Both the position numbers and the translations under genes were made by a program. From Nesterenkonia aurantiaca (lineage in GTDB: Bacteria; Actinomycetota; Actinomycetes; Actinomycetales; Micrococcaceae), in the NCBI RefSeq assembly GCF_004364585.1, contig NZ_SOAN01000004.1, positions 186,001-250,000 of the forward strand: 64,000 bases of DNA, given 5' to 3'. Numbering within the stretch: the first letter of the stretch is position 1; each line of letters starts with the position of its first letter. This document shows positions 31,421 through 38,374 of the stretch, in pieces. Below the pieces are notes generated by a model, which worked only from the letters and a program-made list of their open reading frames with translations, had not been told where the DNA came from and did not search any database.

Positions 31421-31509
31421 AACACCATCCTGGAACACCGCATCGATCAGAACAAGCAGATAAAAGCATAGGACTGTTCGGCATCGACGAATCGTTAGAT
31501 ACTGGTGCC
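31421..31509. promoter_or_regulatory. Divergent promoter region of the LysE and LysR genes
   Basis: 89 bp between the two start codons. A TAGATA/GATACT -10 (31496-31503) precedes the LysR ATG by 6-8 nt, and a minus-strand TATGCT (31465-31470) may serve the exporter. The odd palindrome ACGA-A-TCGT at 31487-31495 is a possible LysR operator. Confidence 0.35.
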
Positions 31510-32427
31510 ATGTTGAATCCACACAGGCTGCGCGTGCTGCAATCGGTGATCGCCACCGGCTCGATCCAGGGCGCCGCGCGCAGCCTGCACTACTCCCCCG
31601 CCACGGTGAGTCAACATATGAGCATCCTCGCGCAGGAGACCGGGCTGAAGCTCTTCGAGCGCAGCGGTAGAGGACTGATGCCGACCTCCTCAGCCCTGGC
31701 CCTGGCGCAGGGGAGCACCGCCGTGCTGCAGGCGTTCGATGAGCTGGACCGCCTGGTGGAGGGTCTGCGCCGGGGGCGGTCCAGCCACCTGACACTGGCC
31801 AGCTTCACCTCCGCCGCGAAGGAATGGCTCCCTCAGGTGGTGGCCACCCTGCGCGCCAGGGACCCGGAGCTGACCGTGCAGATCAGTCTCAACGAGCCCT
31901 ACGCGGAGAAGACCGGGCACCCGGTGGACATCGACATCCGCAATGAATCCCCGCTGGAGCCCGAAGAGCACTTCAAGGGCTACCTGCGTCACCTGTTGCG
32001 GCACGAGGACTTCGCCGTCGTCCTGCCTGCGGGCCACCCGCTGGCGGACTCGGAGACCGTGGAGGTCCACGAGCTCAGTGATCAGATGTGGGTGGACCAT
32101 GACATCAAGGACAGCCCCAACGGGCGGATGATCCGCACCGCCGCTCAGGCTGCAGGGTTCGTGCCCCAGTTCGCCGCCAGGCTGGATGACCACAATGCCG
32201 CCCTCTCCCTCGTGGCCGCCGGACTGGGGATCACTGTGCTCCCCCATCTCGCGCTGCGCGATCTTCCGCGCGGAACCGTGGTGCGGGCACTGCGCAATCC
32301 CACTGTGCAGCGCCGGATCGTGGCTCACGTGAGACAGGACCGCGCAGGTGAGGAGCTGGTCGCCGCAGCGCTGCAGGTGCTGCGCGAGGAATCGGAGAAA
32401 TCACTCGGCGCAGGACCCTTGACCTGA
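31510..32427 (+). CDS. LysR-family transcriptional regulator (ArgP-like position)
   Basis: A 305-residue LTTR. Residues 1-60 hold the winged helix (RLRVLQSVIATGSIQGAARSL, then YSPATVSQHMSILAQETGLKLFERSG). The rest is a two-lobed effector domain. The ATG at 31510 gives the canonical start. By its divergent placement it probably controls the LysE-type exporter with an amino acid as signal; that is inference. Plus-strand transcription sets it apart from the minus-strand housekeeping block. Confidence 0.9.
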   Translation: MLNPHRLRVLQSVIATGSIQGAARSLHYSPATVSQHMSILAQETGLKLFERSGRGLMPTSSALALAQGSTAVLQAFDELDRLVEGLRRGRSSHLTLASFTSAAKEWLPQVVATLRARDPELTVQISLNEPYAEKTGHPVDIDIRNESPLEPEEHFKGYLRHLLRHEDFAVVLPAGHPLADSETVEVHELSDQMWVDHDIKDSPNGRMIRTAAQAAGFVPQFAARLDDHNAALSLVAAGLGITVLPHLALRDLPRGTVVRALRNPTVQRRIVAHVRQDRAGEELVAAALQVLREESEKSLGAGPLT

Positions 32428-32441
32428 GCATCGGCCAGTCC

Positions 32442-32447
32442 TAATCT
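32442..32447 (+). promoter_or_regulatory. -10 box of the ArsR-SRPBCC-VOC operon
   Basis: TAATCT ends 8 nt before the ATG at 32456, implying a leaderless mRNA. The operator palindrome lies just after it. Confidence 0.5.
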
Positions 32448-32449
32448 AC

Positions 32450-32461
32450 AACCAAATGGTT
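32450..32461. promoter_or_regulatory. Operator palindrome AACCA-AA-TGGTT
   Basis: A perfect 5-bp inverted repeat with 2-nt spacer sits over the transcription start and the first codon of the ArsR-type gene. Repressors of this class commonly bind such a site in their own promoter, and AACCA/TGGTT arms are typical for ArsR partners of SRPBCC proteins. Binding is inferred. Confidence 0.55.
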
Positions 32462-32830
32462 ATGCGTTCTGAGTCTTCAACGCCCCCCGGCGACGCCCAG
32501 GTGGACCGGATCTTCCGGGCCCTGGCAGACGCCACTCGCAGGGACATCGTCCGTCGCACCCTCGGCGAGGAGGCATCCGTCTCCGCGCTGGCCGCGCTCT
32601 ACGAGATGTCCTTCGCTGCCGTGCAGAAGCACATCAGCGTCCTGGAAAGCGCAGATCTGGTGACCAAGCGCCAGCAGGGGCGCGAACGCCTGGTCCGCGG
32701 CAACCCCCACACCATCCGTGAAGCCCAGGCACTGCTCGATGACTATGCGCTCATCTGGCAGGGCCGGATCTCCCGCCTCGACGCCGTGCTGGCGGAGACA
32801 CCCACCGAAGACAGCAGCAAGAAGCACTGA
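32456..32830 (+). CDS. ArsR-family winged-helix repressor
   Basis: A 124-residue regulator with the ArsR fold: DRIFRALADATRRDIVRRTL, recognition region YEMSFAAVQKHISVLESADLV, then the wing TKRQQGRERLVRGNP. No metal-binding cysteines, so it belongs to the non-metal branch that travels with SRPBCC proteins. The start is the ATG at 32456, 8 nt after a -10 box. A second ATG at 32462 is possible. First gene of a three-gene operon. Confidence 0.9.
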   Translation: MVMRSESSTPPGDAQVDRIFRALADATRRDIVRRTLGEEASVSALAALYEMSFAAVQKHISVLESADLVTKRQQGRERLVRGNPHTIREAQALLDDYALIWQGRISRLDAVLAETPTEDSSKKH

Positions 32831-32847
32831 CAGCAGAAAGGCTCGTC

Positions 32848-33834
32848 ATGCCTATCACCTCGATCACCAAGGACACCGATGCGTTGACCATGACCGTGGT
32901 CGCAGACTTCCCCGTGCCGGTCCAGCGACTCTGGGACGCGCACGCCGACCCCCGCCAGCTCGAGAGGTTCTGGGGACCTGCCGAGTGGCCGGCCACCTTC
33001 ACCCGCCACGACTTCCACGCCGGGGGGCGTTCGCACTACTGGATGACCGGGCCCGACGGCACCCGGGCCGCCGGCTGCTGGGAGTACCTCGCAATGGATC
33101 CCGGGCGCTCCTTCGAGGTCACCGACGGCTTCGCCGATGAGTTCGGCACCCCGGATCCTGAGATGCCGGTGATGCGCCTGAGACTGGTCTTCGAGGAGAC
33201 CCCCCAGGGCTCCAGGCTCACCTCGAAGACCTGGTTCAACTCCGCTGCGGATTATCAGCAGCTGCTCGAGATGGGCATGGAGGAGGGCCTGACCTCGGCC
33301 ATGGGGCAGATGGACGCGGTCCTTCAGGACCTGACCTCCTACGCCGCCGGCAGCGGCGTCCATACCCAGGTGCTCACCGACACCAAGGTGCGCATCAGCC
33401 GGGTCATCCGCGGCACCCCGGCGCAGGTCCGGCAGGCACACCGCGATCCCGATCTGCTGCGCCGCTGGCTGCTCGGACCCGACGGCTGGCGGATGTCGGA
33501 CTGCCAGGTCGCGACCAAGGTGGGAGACAGATACCGTTTCGCCTGGGAGAAGGAGGAGGACGGCTCCGACGGATTCGCGCTCTACGGTGAGCTCCTCGAG
33601 CTGGATGAGCCCTACCGCGAGGTCACCACCGAATCCATGGAGGGCGTCCCCGGGGAACCCAACGTCAATGAACAGACGCTGACGCCGATCGAGGGCGGCA
33701 CGCTGCTCACTCTGATCGTCACCTATCCCAGCGTGGAGGTCCGGGACATGGTGCTCGGGACCGGCATGACCGACGGGATGGAGACCAGCTATGCACGCCT
33801 GGAGGAGGTGCTTCGGGCCTCCGCTCGGGCCTGA
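32848..33834 (+). CDS. Two-domain SRPBCC (AHSA1-like) protein
   Basis: A 328-residue protein with two START/Bet-v1-like domains in tandem. The first (about 1-165) has FPVPVQRLWDAHADPRQLERFWGP and the second (about 175-325) has IRGTPAQVRQAHRDPDLLRRWLLGPDG. Each shows the conserved W/L-rich region that lines a hydrophobic cavity. AHSA1-like proteins have varied, often unknown ligands. GAAAGG stands 10 nt before the ATG. Single-domain forms are commoner; the duplication may be a local fusion. Confidence 0.88.
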   Translation: MPITSITKDTDALTMTVVADFPVPVQRLWDAHADPRQLERFWGPAEWPATFTRHDFHAGGRSHYWMTGPDGTRAAGCWEYLAMDPGRSFEVTDGFADEFGTPDPEMPVMRLRLVFEETPQGSRLTSKTWFNSAADYQQLLEMGMEEGLTSAMGQMDAVLQDLTSYAAGSGVHTQVLTDTKVRISRVIRGTPAQVRQAHRDPDLLRRWLLGPDGWRMSDCQVATKVGDRYRFAWEKEEDGSDGFALYGELLELDEPYREVTTESMEGVPGEPNVNEQTLTPIEGGTLLTLIVTYPSVEVRDMVLGTGMTDGMETSYARLEEVLRASARA

Positions 33835-33881
33835 CCCGCAGTCCACACAGAGCATCCCCGAGAAGGAAGGCCCCCCGATCC

Positions 33882-34277
33882 ATGCCGTCACCGTTCACCA
33901 TCACCCTGCCGATCGCCGACCGAGGCCGCTCTCACCGGTTCTACCGGGAGGGTCTAGGTCTCGACCCTGTGGGGCAGGTGGCACAGGACGGCCTGCCCGA
34001 ACCGCTGCAGTTTCGGCTGTTCGGGGAGGCCTACCTCTGCCTGGTCCCCACGGAGGGACTCGGCTGGGTCCTCGGTGACCGCGAGCTCTCCCCCGCCGGG
34101 CTCAGCGAATGCCTGCTGGGAATGGCGCTCACCGACGCCGAGCAGGTCAGCGCGATGACCGACCGCCTCCTGGCAGCCGGGGGCACGCTGCTGACCGCGC
34201 CCACCCAGCAGCCCTGGGGCTTCGAATCGATCGTGGCGGACCCGGATGGTCACGCCTGGCAGCTCTACGTGGGCTGA
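33882..34277 (+). CDS. VOC superfamily (glyoxalase/dioxygenase-like) protein
   Basis: A 131-residue protein with the paired beta-alpha-beta-beta-beta modules of the VOC fold: FTITLPIADRGRSHRFYREGLGL at the start and VADPDGHAWQLYVG at the end. The family includes glyoxalase I, dioxygenases and resistance proteins that trap drugs. Metal ligands cannot be assigned with confidence. Third gene of the ArsR operon, 47 bp after the SRPBCC gene. Confidence 0.88.
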   Translation: MPSPFTITLPIADRGRSHRFYREGLGLDPVGQVAQDGLPEPLQFRLFGEAYLCLVPTEGLGWVLGDRELSPAGLSECLLGMALTDAEQVSAMTDRLLAAGGTLLTAPTQQPWGFESIVADPDGHAWQLYVG

Positions 34278-34286
34278 GCTCGGAGA

Positions 34287-34397
34287 TCAGTCCGCACCCC
34301 GCTGCCTATCGTCAGGGTCCCTCTTCTCTTCATCCTCACGGAAGCCGGCCGCGATGGCGATACCGATCACCAGACCAAGACCAACGCCGACACCCAT
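34287..34397 (-). CDS. Possible 36-residue Gly-rich membrane peptide
   Basis: A short frame starting MGVGVGLGLVIGIAIAAG and ending in the charged tail FREDEEKRDPDDRQ. One glycine-zipper-like helix plus a hydrophilic tail is a typical layout for small membrane proteins. It begins 29 bp after the end of the voltage-sensor-like gene on the same strand. There is no well-placed ribosome binding site, so it may be chance. Confidence 0.35.
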   Translation of the reverse strand: MGVGVGLGLVIGIAIAAGFREDEEKRDPDDRQRGAD

Positions 34398-34426
34398 GTT
34401 CTGGCACGACCGGCCTGCTCCTCGGC

Positions 34427-35251
34427 CTATCGACCCAGGGTCTGCTCAGGATCTGACGACGCGCCATCGCGGTCTGCGCCCTCCAGGTCCGCGTATTCTG
34501 CGCCGTCACTATCACCCTCGTCGCCTGCTGCGCCGTCGTCCTCCGCCTCGCCGCGGGGCTGACGCACCAGCAGGTAGGTCGCACCGAAGAGCAGGAGCCC
34601 GGCGCCGATGGCGGTGGGGATGGCCCACTCCTCGCCGACCAGGTCATCCAAGAACGACCGTGCCGGGGACTCGGGGTCCACGAGTGCCACCACGACGAAC
34701 GCGGTCACCACGAATGTAGCCAGGATCGTGCCCAGGCGCCGCCACCACCGCGACGCTCCGACGTTCTGCAGCGAGTGACCCGCCTTGGCCACCTGTTTGG
34801 CGCGCAGCACCCGCAGCGCACCGACGCTGCGCAGCAGCCGAAGCAGCTGCATCGGGCCGATGCTGAAGACCACACCGACGATGACGAGCACGCTCAGGCC
34901 CACGAGCCACCAGTTGCGGAGCAGCCAGTCGATCTTCTTGGGCGAGACCAGGAACAGCACGATGGTCTCGAAGATCAGGACCACGCTGGTGACCCAGAGC
35001 CCCACGTGCCCGATCATCTCGAAAGGCTCGTCCAGCAGCGTCAGGAAGACAGCGGGCACCGAGATCACGGCGGCGATGAGCACCGGCCAGGCCAGCCGGT
35101 CTTCCCACCGCTCCTCCAGCTCGCGGGCTCGTTCCTCGGATGCTCTGCCGCTGGCGGTCTCGGCAAGCTCGCCGGCTGCGGCCGAGGTACGCCGCCGCTT
35201 GGATCTAGGTCCGCGCTCGTCTTCTTCGGCGGGAGGGGATGCGGAAGTCAT
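34427..35251 (-). CDS. Voltage-sensor-like six-helix membrane protein without K+ filter
   Basis: A 274-residue protein with about six helices: 55-72, 82-102, 115-132, an S4-like helix at 134-157, 175-191 and 211-229. The fourth carries Arg138, 141, 147, 150 and Lys152, 156 at roughly three-residue steps (QLLRLLRSVGALRVLRAKQ), and helix 2 has Glu95. This matches a voltage-gated ion channel subunit. The loop between the last two helices is only about 19 residues and has no TVGYG-type filter. It is therefore either a degenerate channel or a voltage-sensor protein. Both ends are acidic or charged and disordered. Confidence 0.6.
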   Translation of the reverse strand: MTSASPPAEEDERGPRSKRRRTSAAAGELAETASGRASEERARELEERWEDRLAWPVLIAAVISVPAVFLTLLDEPFEMIGHVGLWVTSVVLIFETIVLFLVSPKKIDWLLRNWWLVGLSVLVIVGVVFSIGPMQLLRLLRSVGALRVLRAKQVAKAGHSLQNVGASRWWRRLGTILATFVVTAFVVVALVDPESPARSFLDDLVGEEWAIPTAIGAGLLLFGATYLLVRQPRGEAEDDGAAGDEGDSDGAEYADLEGADRDGASSDPEQTLGR

Positions 35252-35257
35252 CGTTCC

Positions 35258-35263
35258 AGACTA
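35258..35263 (-). promoter_or_regulatory. -10 box of the voltage-sensor-like gene (leaderless)
   Basis: TAGTCT on the minus strand ends 6 nt before the ATG at 35251 and overlaps the stop region of the HD gene, so this gene likely has its own promoter. Confidence 0.45.
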
Positions 35264-35755
35264 GAGGGGTTCTGAATCTCGCGAGGGAAGCTTCGGTCCG
35301 CCGAGGTGCGCCACGGCGTTGGCGTACTTCGCGGTCAGCCGCTCCTGGGTCGCCGAGTCCAGTGCGGCGAGACGCTCCGCAGAGGTGTTGTCCTGGATGT
35401 CGGCATGCTTGACCACCAGTGACACCTCGCTGAGCAGGACCCGGGCGTAGTAGTCCTCGGGGGCCTCCGCTTCTCGTCGGGTCAGGTGGTCCACGGGCTC
35501 GCTGACGGTGGGACCGAAGGCGGCCCGCAGGTCGGTCAGCGTCACCTCGGTGTCCTCGACGACATCATGCAGCAGCGCGACGGTGCTGTACGGGGGTCCA
35601 TAGCCATTGGCGCGCACGATCCCGGCCACGCGCCGAGGATGGTCGATGTAGGGATTGCCTGCCTTGTCCACCTGACCGCGGTGGGCTAGCTGGGCGATCA
35701 GGTCTGCGGCGGCGTCTTCCGCTGGTCCCGGTGCAGAGGAGTTCTCAATGCTCAT
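35261..35755 (-). CDS. HD-domain phosphohydrolase (SpoT/MESH1-like)
   Basis: A 164-residue HD hydrolase: AHRGQVDKAGNPYIDHPRRVA, then ALLHDVVEDTEVTL, and a late VVKHADIQDN. These match the hydrolase half of RelA/SpoT proteins and small MESH1-like (p)ppGpp hydrolases. No synthetase domain is present, so a small alarmone hydrolase or another nucleotide phosphohydrolase is possible. The frame is open upstream through the tRNA gene; the ATG at 35755 is the sensible start. Confidence 0.82.
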   Translation of the reverse strand: MSIENSSAPGPAEDAAADLIAQLAHRGQVDKAGNPYIDHPRRVAGIVRANGYGPPYSTVALLHDVVEDTEVTLTDLRAAFGPTVSEPVDHLTRREAEAPEDYYARVLLSEVSLVVKHADIQDNTSAERLAALDSATQERLTAKYANAVAHLGGPKLPSRDSEPL

Positions 35756-35921
35756 AGCAATCGGTGTCCGATCTGTTGGGAGACTGGGGTTCAGAGCAGG
35801 ATCGGCGGGTGGCAGCAGCGGCGTCCCGCCCGCTTTCCTCCTGACCGTCCTGAGACTCTCATGACCCTCTGACATGCCGGCCGCATGGCCGAGGTGACGG
35901 CAGCACCGATCCGCAGGCACG
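35756..35921. other. Gene-free spacer between the HD gene and the tRNA-Arg terminator
   Basis: About 166 bp with no credible gene. No operator or repeat stands out. Confidence 0.5.
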
Positions 35922-35961
35922 AAAAAGGTCCGCATCCTTGTTGTGACAAGAATGCGGACCT
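35922..35961 (-). terminator. Rho-independent terminator of tRNA-Arg
   Basis: Stem AGGTCCGCAT paired with ATGCGGACCT around a loop, followed on the minus strand by TTTTT. A textbook intrinsic terminator 12 nt past the tRNA. Confidence 0.85.
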
Positions 35962-35973
35962 GATTTCTCTCTG

Positions 35974-36046
35974 TGCCCCCGGCGGGAATCGAACCCACGA
36001 CTTTTGGTACCGGAAACCAACGCTCTATCCCCTGAGCTACGGAGGC
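35974..36046 (-). tRNA. tRNA-Arg, anticodon CCG
   Basis: 73 nt forming a full cloverleaf on the minus strand. The acceptor stem GCCTCCG pairs with CGGGGGC (one G-U), the anticodon stem TTGGT pairs with ACCAA around the loop TTCCGGT, and the T arm reads GTGGG-TTCGATT-CCCGC. CCA is not encoded. The anticodon CCG reads CGG. In M. tuberculosis a tRNA-Arg sits next to argS; here about 5.4 kb separates them. Confidence 0.97.
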
Positions 36047-36098
36047 CCGCCAGCTGTGCAATTCGAAGACCTGAGTTCCTCGAGCAACTGACCGATTT

Positions 36099-36104
36099 AG
36101 ATTA
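36099..36104 (-). promoter_or_regulatory. Candidate -10 box of tRNA-Arg
   Basis: TAATCT on the minus strand, 52 nt before the mature tRNA 5' end. The -35 is not clear. Confidence 0.35.
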
Positions 36105-36125
36105 CCAGCATCCCACCGGTTCCAC

Positions 36126-36446
36126 CTAGCCGGTCACCGAGGTGGTGTAGCTCCAGAGCTCTGCGGACATGCCCACGGGCTTCTTCGGCGCCTCACCGGC
36201 GGGCGCCTCGCCACCGCTGTGCGACCTCTGGAAGTCCTGGGAGGTGCGCCAGTTCTCGAAGGCCTCCTCGCTGGCCCACCGGGTGATGACCAGCCAGGTG
36301 TGGCGGTCATCGGTGGGCTTGAGCAGCTCAAACCCTTCGAAGCCTTCGGTGCCTTCCATGGAGTCGCGGCGCGCGGCGAACCGCTTGCCGAGCTCGTCGC
36401 CGGAGTCGGCAGGGACGGTGATGGCGTTGATCTTGATGATGCTCAT
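36126..36446 (-). CDS. Antibiotic biosynthesis monooxygenase-fold protein (IsdG/MhuD-like)
   Basis: A 106-residue dimeric alpha-beta barrel protein: MSIIKINAITVPADSGDELGKRF, then GFEGFELLKPTDDRHTWLVITRWASEEAFENWRTS. This is the ABM fold shared by IsdG-type haem degraders. The Asn/Trp/His haem-degradation set is only partly visible (W and H present), so haem oxygenase is likely but unproven. CAGGA lies before the ATG at 36446. The frame continues upstream to 36530 without signals. Lies 46 bp after the gamma-glutamyltransferase-like gene. Confidence 0.78.
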   Translation of the reverse strand: MSIIKINAITVPADSGDELGKRFAARRDSMEGTEGFEGFELLKPTDDRHTWLVITRWASEEAFENWRTSQDFQRSHSGGEAPAGEAPKKPVGMSAELWSYTTSVTG

Positions 36447-36492
36447 GGGGTCATCCTGCCAAAGTCCGCGGCATCCGCACCAGGGGCCCGCG

Positions 36493-38283
36493 TCATCGTC
36501 CCGCCGCGTAACCCTGGGCGCCGCGCGCATTGGCGGCGGCGCGCAGCCGCCCGGTCTCAGGGTCCCGCGTGACGCAGGAGAGCCGGCCCAGCGCCCAGTC
36601 TCCGGCCGTGGTCACCTGGTGTCCCCGTCGGCGCAGCCCCTCGATGAGCTCGGCACCGAGCCGGTCCTCCACCACGGCCCCGCCGGGCTCCCAGGCGCGC
36701 GGCCAGAAGGAGCCGGGCATCGACGTCGTATGCAGGGTGGGTGCGTCGATGGCCTGCTGGGCGGTGTGTCCGCCGATGAGCATGCGCAGCAGCATCGGCA
36801 GCTGCCACTGATCCTGCTGGTCCCCACCGGGGGTGCCCAGGGCGATCAGCGGGGCGCCGCCCTTGAGCACGAGCGTGGGCGTGAGCGTGGTGCGCGGACG
36901 CCTGCCCGGTTCCAGCCGTGAGGCGGAGCGTTCATCGAGCCAGGTCATCTGCAGCCGGGTGCCCAGGCAGAAGCCGAGCCCCTCGATCACCGGCGAGGAC
37001 TGGAGCCATCCCCCGGAGGGGGTCGCCGAGACGATGTTGCCCCAGCGGTCCACCACGTCCAGATGGCAGGTATCACCCTTGGTCTCCCCGGACTTGGACA
37101 CCGTCGGCTCGCCGGCTCCGGCGCCCGTGGCCGCATCGGACACGTGCACCAGCGCCGGCAGCACCTGCTCCTGCCCGGGAACCTCTCCCGGGCGGAACTC
37201 AGCAGAGGCGTGCTCGCTGATCAATTCGCGGCGCTGGGCCGCGTAGGCATTTGAGAGCAGATGCTTCAGGTTCACCGGGACATCTCCGTAGTAGGTGTCA
37301 CGGTCGGCCAGGGCCAGCTTCTGCGCCTCCAGGATCAGGTGGGCGCCGGTCTCGGTGCCGGGATCCAGCTGCTCGTCCGGGTAGCCCTCGAGGATCTTCA
37401 GCGCCTGAAGCAGCGCGGGACCCTGGCCCCAGGGGCCGGACTTCGCGATGGTGTATCCGCGGAATTCGATGGACACCGGGTCTTCGTAGCCAGCGCTGTG
37501 CGAGGCGAAGTCCTCGGCGGTGATCACCCCGGCGTAATCGCCGCCGTCGGAGTGCCGGTGCGGGGTCTTGACGAACTCCGCCGCCGCCTGGGCGACCCGT
37601 CCGGTCTTCCACTCCCCCCGTGCCGCCTCGATCTGCGCGACACGTCCCGAGGCGCCCTCACCGGCGGCGATGAGTTCGCGCAGAACCAGCGCGTATTCGG
37701 GGTTGCGGATGATCTGTCCCGGCTCGGGGACCTTTCCCTCGGGCATCCACAGGGCGGCCGAGGTCGGCCAGTGCTCCTGGAAGAGCTCGGCGACGGCGCG
37801 GATCGCCCGCACCGCGCCGGGCAGGATCGGATGGCCGTGCTCCGCGTAGCCGATGGCGAAGTCGAGCACCTCGGCGAGATCCCAGGTCCCGTGATCGCGC
37901 AGCAGCACCAGCCAGGCGTCGACGGCGGCCGGGACGGCGGCCGCGAGCGCACCGGCGCCGGGGACGTTCTCGAGTCCGAGCGCCCGGTAGTGCTGGATCA
38001 GGGCTCCGGCGGGCGCCGGACCCTGGCCCATGAGCACCTGCGGGTTCGAAGGGGCCCCGGCGGTGGCGAAGATCCCGACCATGTCACCGCCTGGACCGTT
38101 GAGGTGCGGCTCCACCACGTGCAGCACGAAGGCACCGGCCACCGCCGCGTCGAAGGCGTTGCCGCCCCGTTCCAACACCGCCTGCGAGGAGGCGGTGGCG
38201 AGCCAGTGCGTGGAGGCGGTCATTCCGAAGTGGCCCTCCAGCGTGGGCCGGGTGGTGAAGGTCTCGGCGTGGGTGAACGTCAT
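36493..38283 (-). CDS. Gamma-glutamyltransferase family protein
   Basis: A 596-residue Ntn-hydrolase of the GGT/cephalosporin acylase group. It has AVLERGGNAFDAAVAGAF, HLNGPGGDMVGIFA, and the autocleavage nucleophile Thr405 in KGDTCHLDVVDRWGNIVSATPS, splitting large and small subunits. No signal peptide is visible, so it would act in the cytoplasm, unlike secreted GGTs. The ATG at 38283 has AGGAG 5 nt upstream and is preferred over the GTG at 38289, which lies inside that site. Confidence 0.9.
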   Translation of the reverse strand: MTFTHAETFTTRPTLEGHFGMTASTHWLATASSQAVLERGGNAFDAAVAGAFVLHVVEPHLNGPGGDMVGIFATAGAPSNPQVLMGQGPAPAGALIQHYRALGLENVPGAGALAAAVPAAVDAWLVLLRDHGTWDLAEVLDFAIGYAEHGHPILPGAVRAIRAVAELFQEHWPTSAALWMPEGKVPEPGQIIRNPEYALVLRELIAAGEGASGRVAQIEAARGEWKTGRVAQAAAEFVKTPHRHSDGGDYAGVITAEDFASHSAGYEDPVSIEFRGYTIAKSGPWGQGPALLQALKILEGYPDEQLDPGTETGAHLILEAQKLALADRDTYYGDVPVNLKHLLSNAYAAQRRELISEHASAEFRPGEVPGQEQVLPALVHVSDAATGAGAGEPTVSKSGETKGDTCHLDVVDRWGNIVSATPSGGWLQSSPVIEGLGFCLGTRLQMTWLDERSASRLEPGRRPRTTLTPTLVLKGGAPLIALGTPGGDQQDQWQLPMLLRMLIGGHTAQQAIDAPTLHTTSMPGSFWPRAWEPGGAVVEDRLGAELIEGLRRRGHQVTTAGDWALGRLSCVTRDPETGRLRAAANARGAQGYAAGR

Positions 38284-38374
38284 GGGCACTCCTGAGGCGT
38301 CGGTGCGAGGATCGAGCAGACATCCATCCGTCGCTTTAGTTGCTTATGCAAACCAGACTACGGGATGGGCGCAC

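Noticed and set aside
35974-36046. tRNA-Arg as an integration site with a duplicated 3' end near argS
   Set aside because: I looked for a copy of the tRNA 3' end near 30544-30620 and found none. No integrase gene is present in the block.
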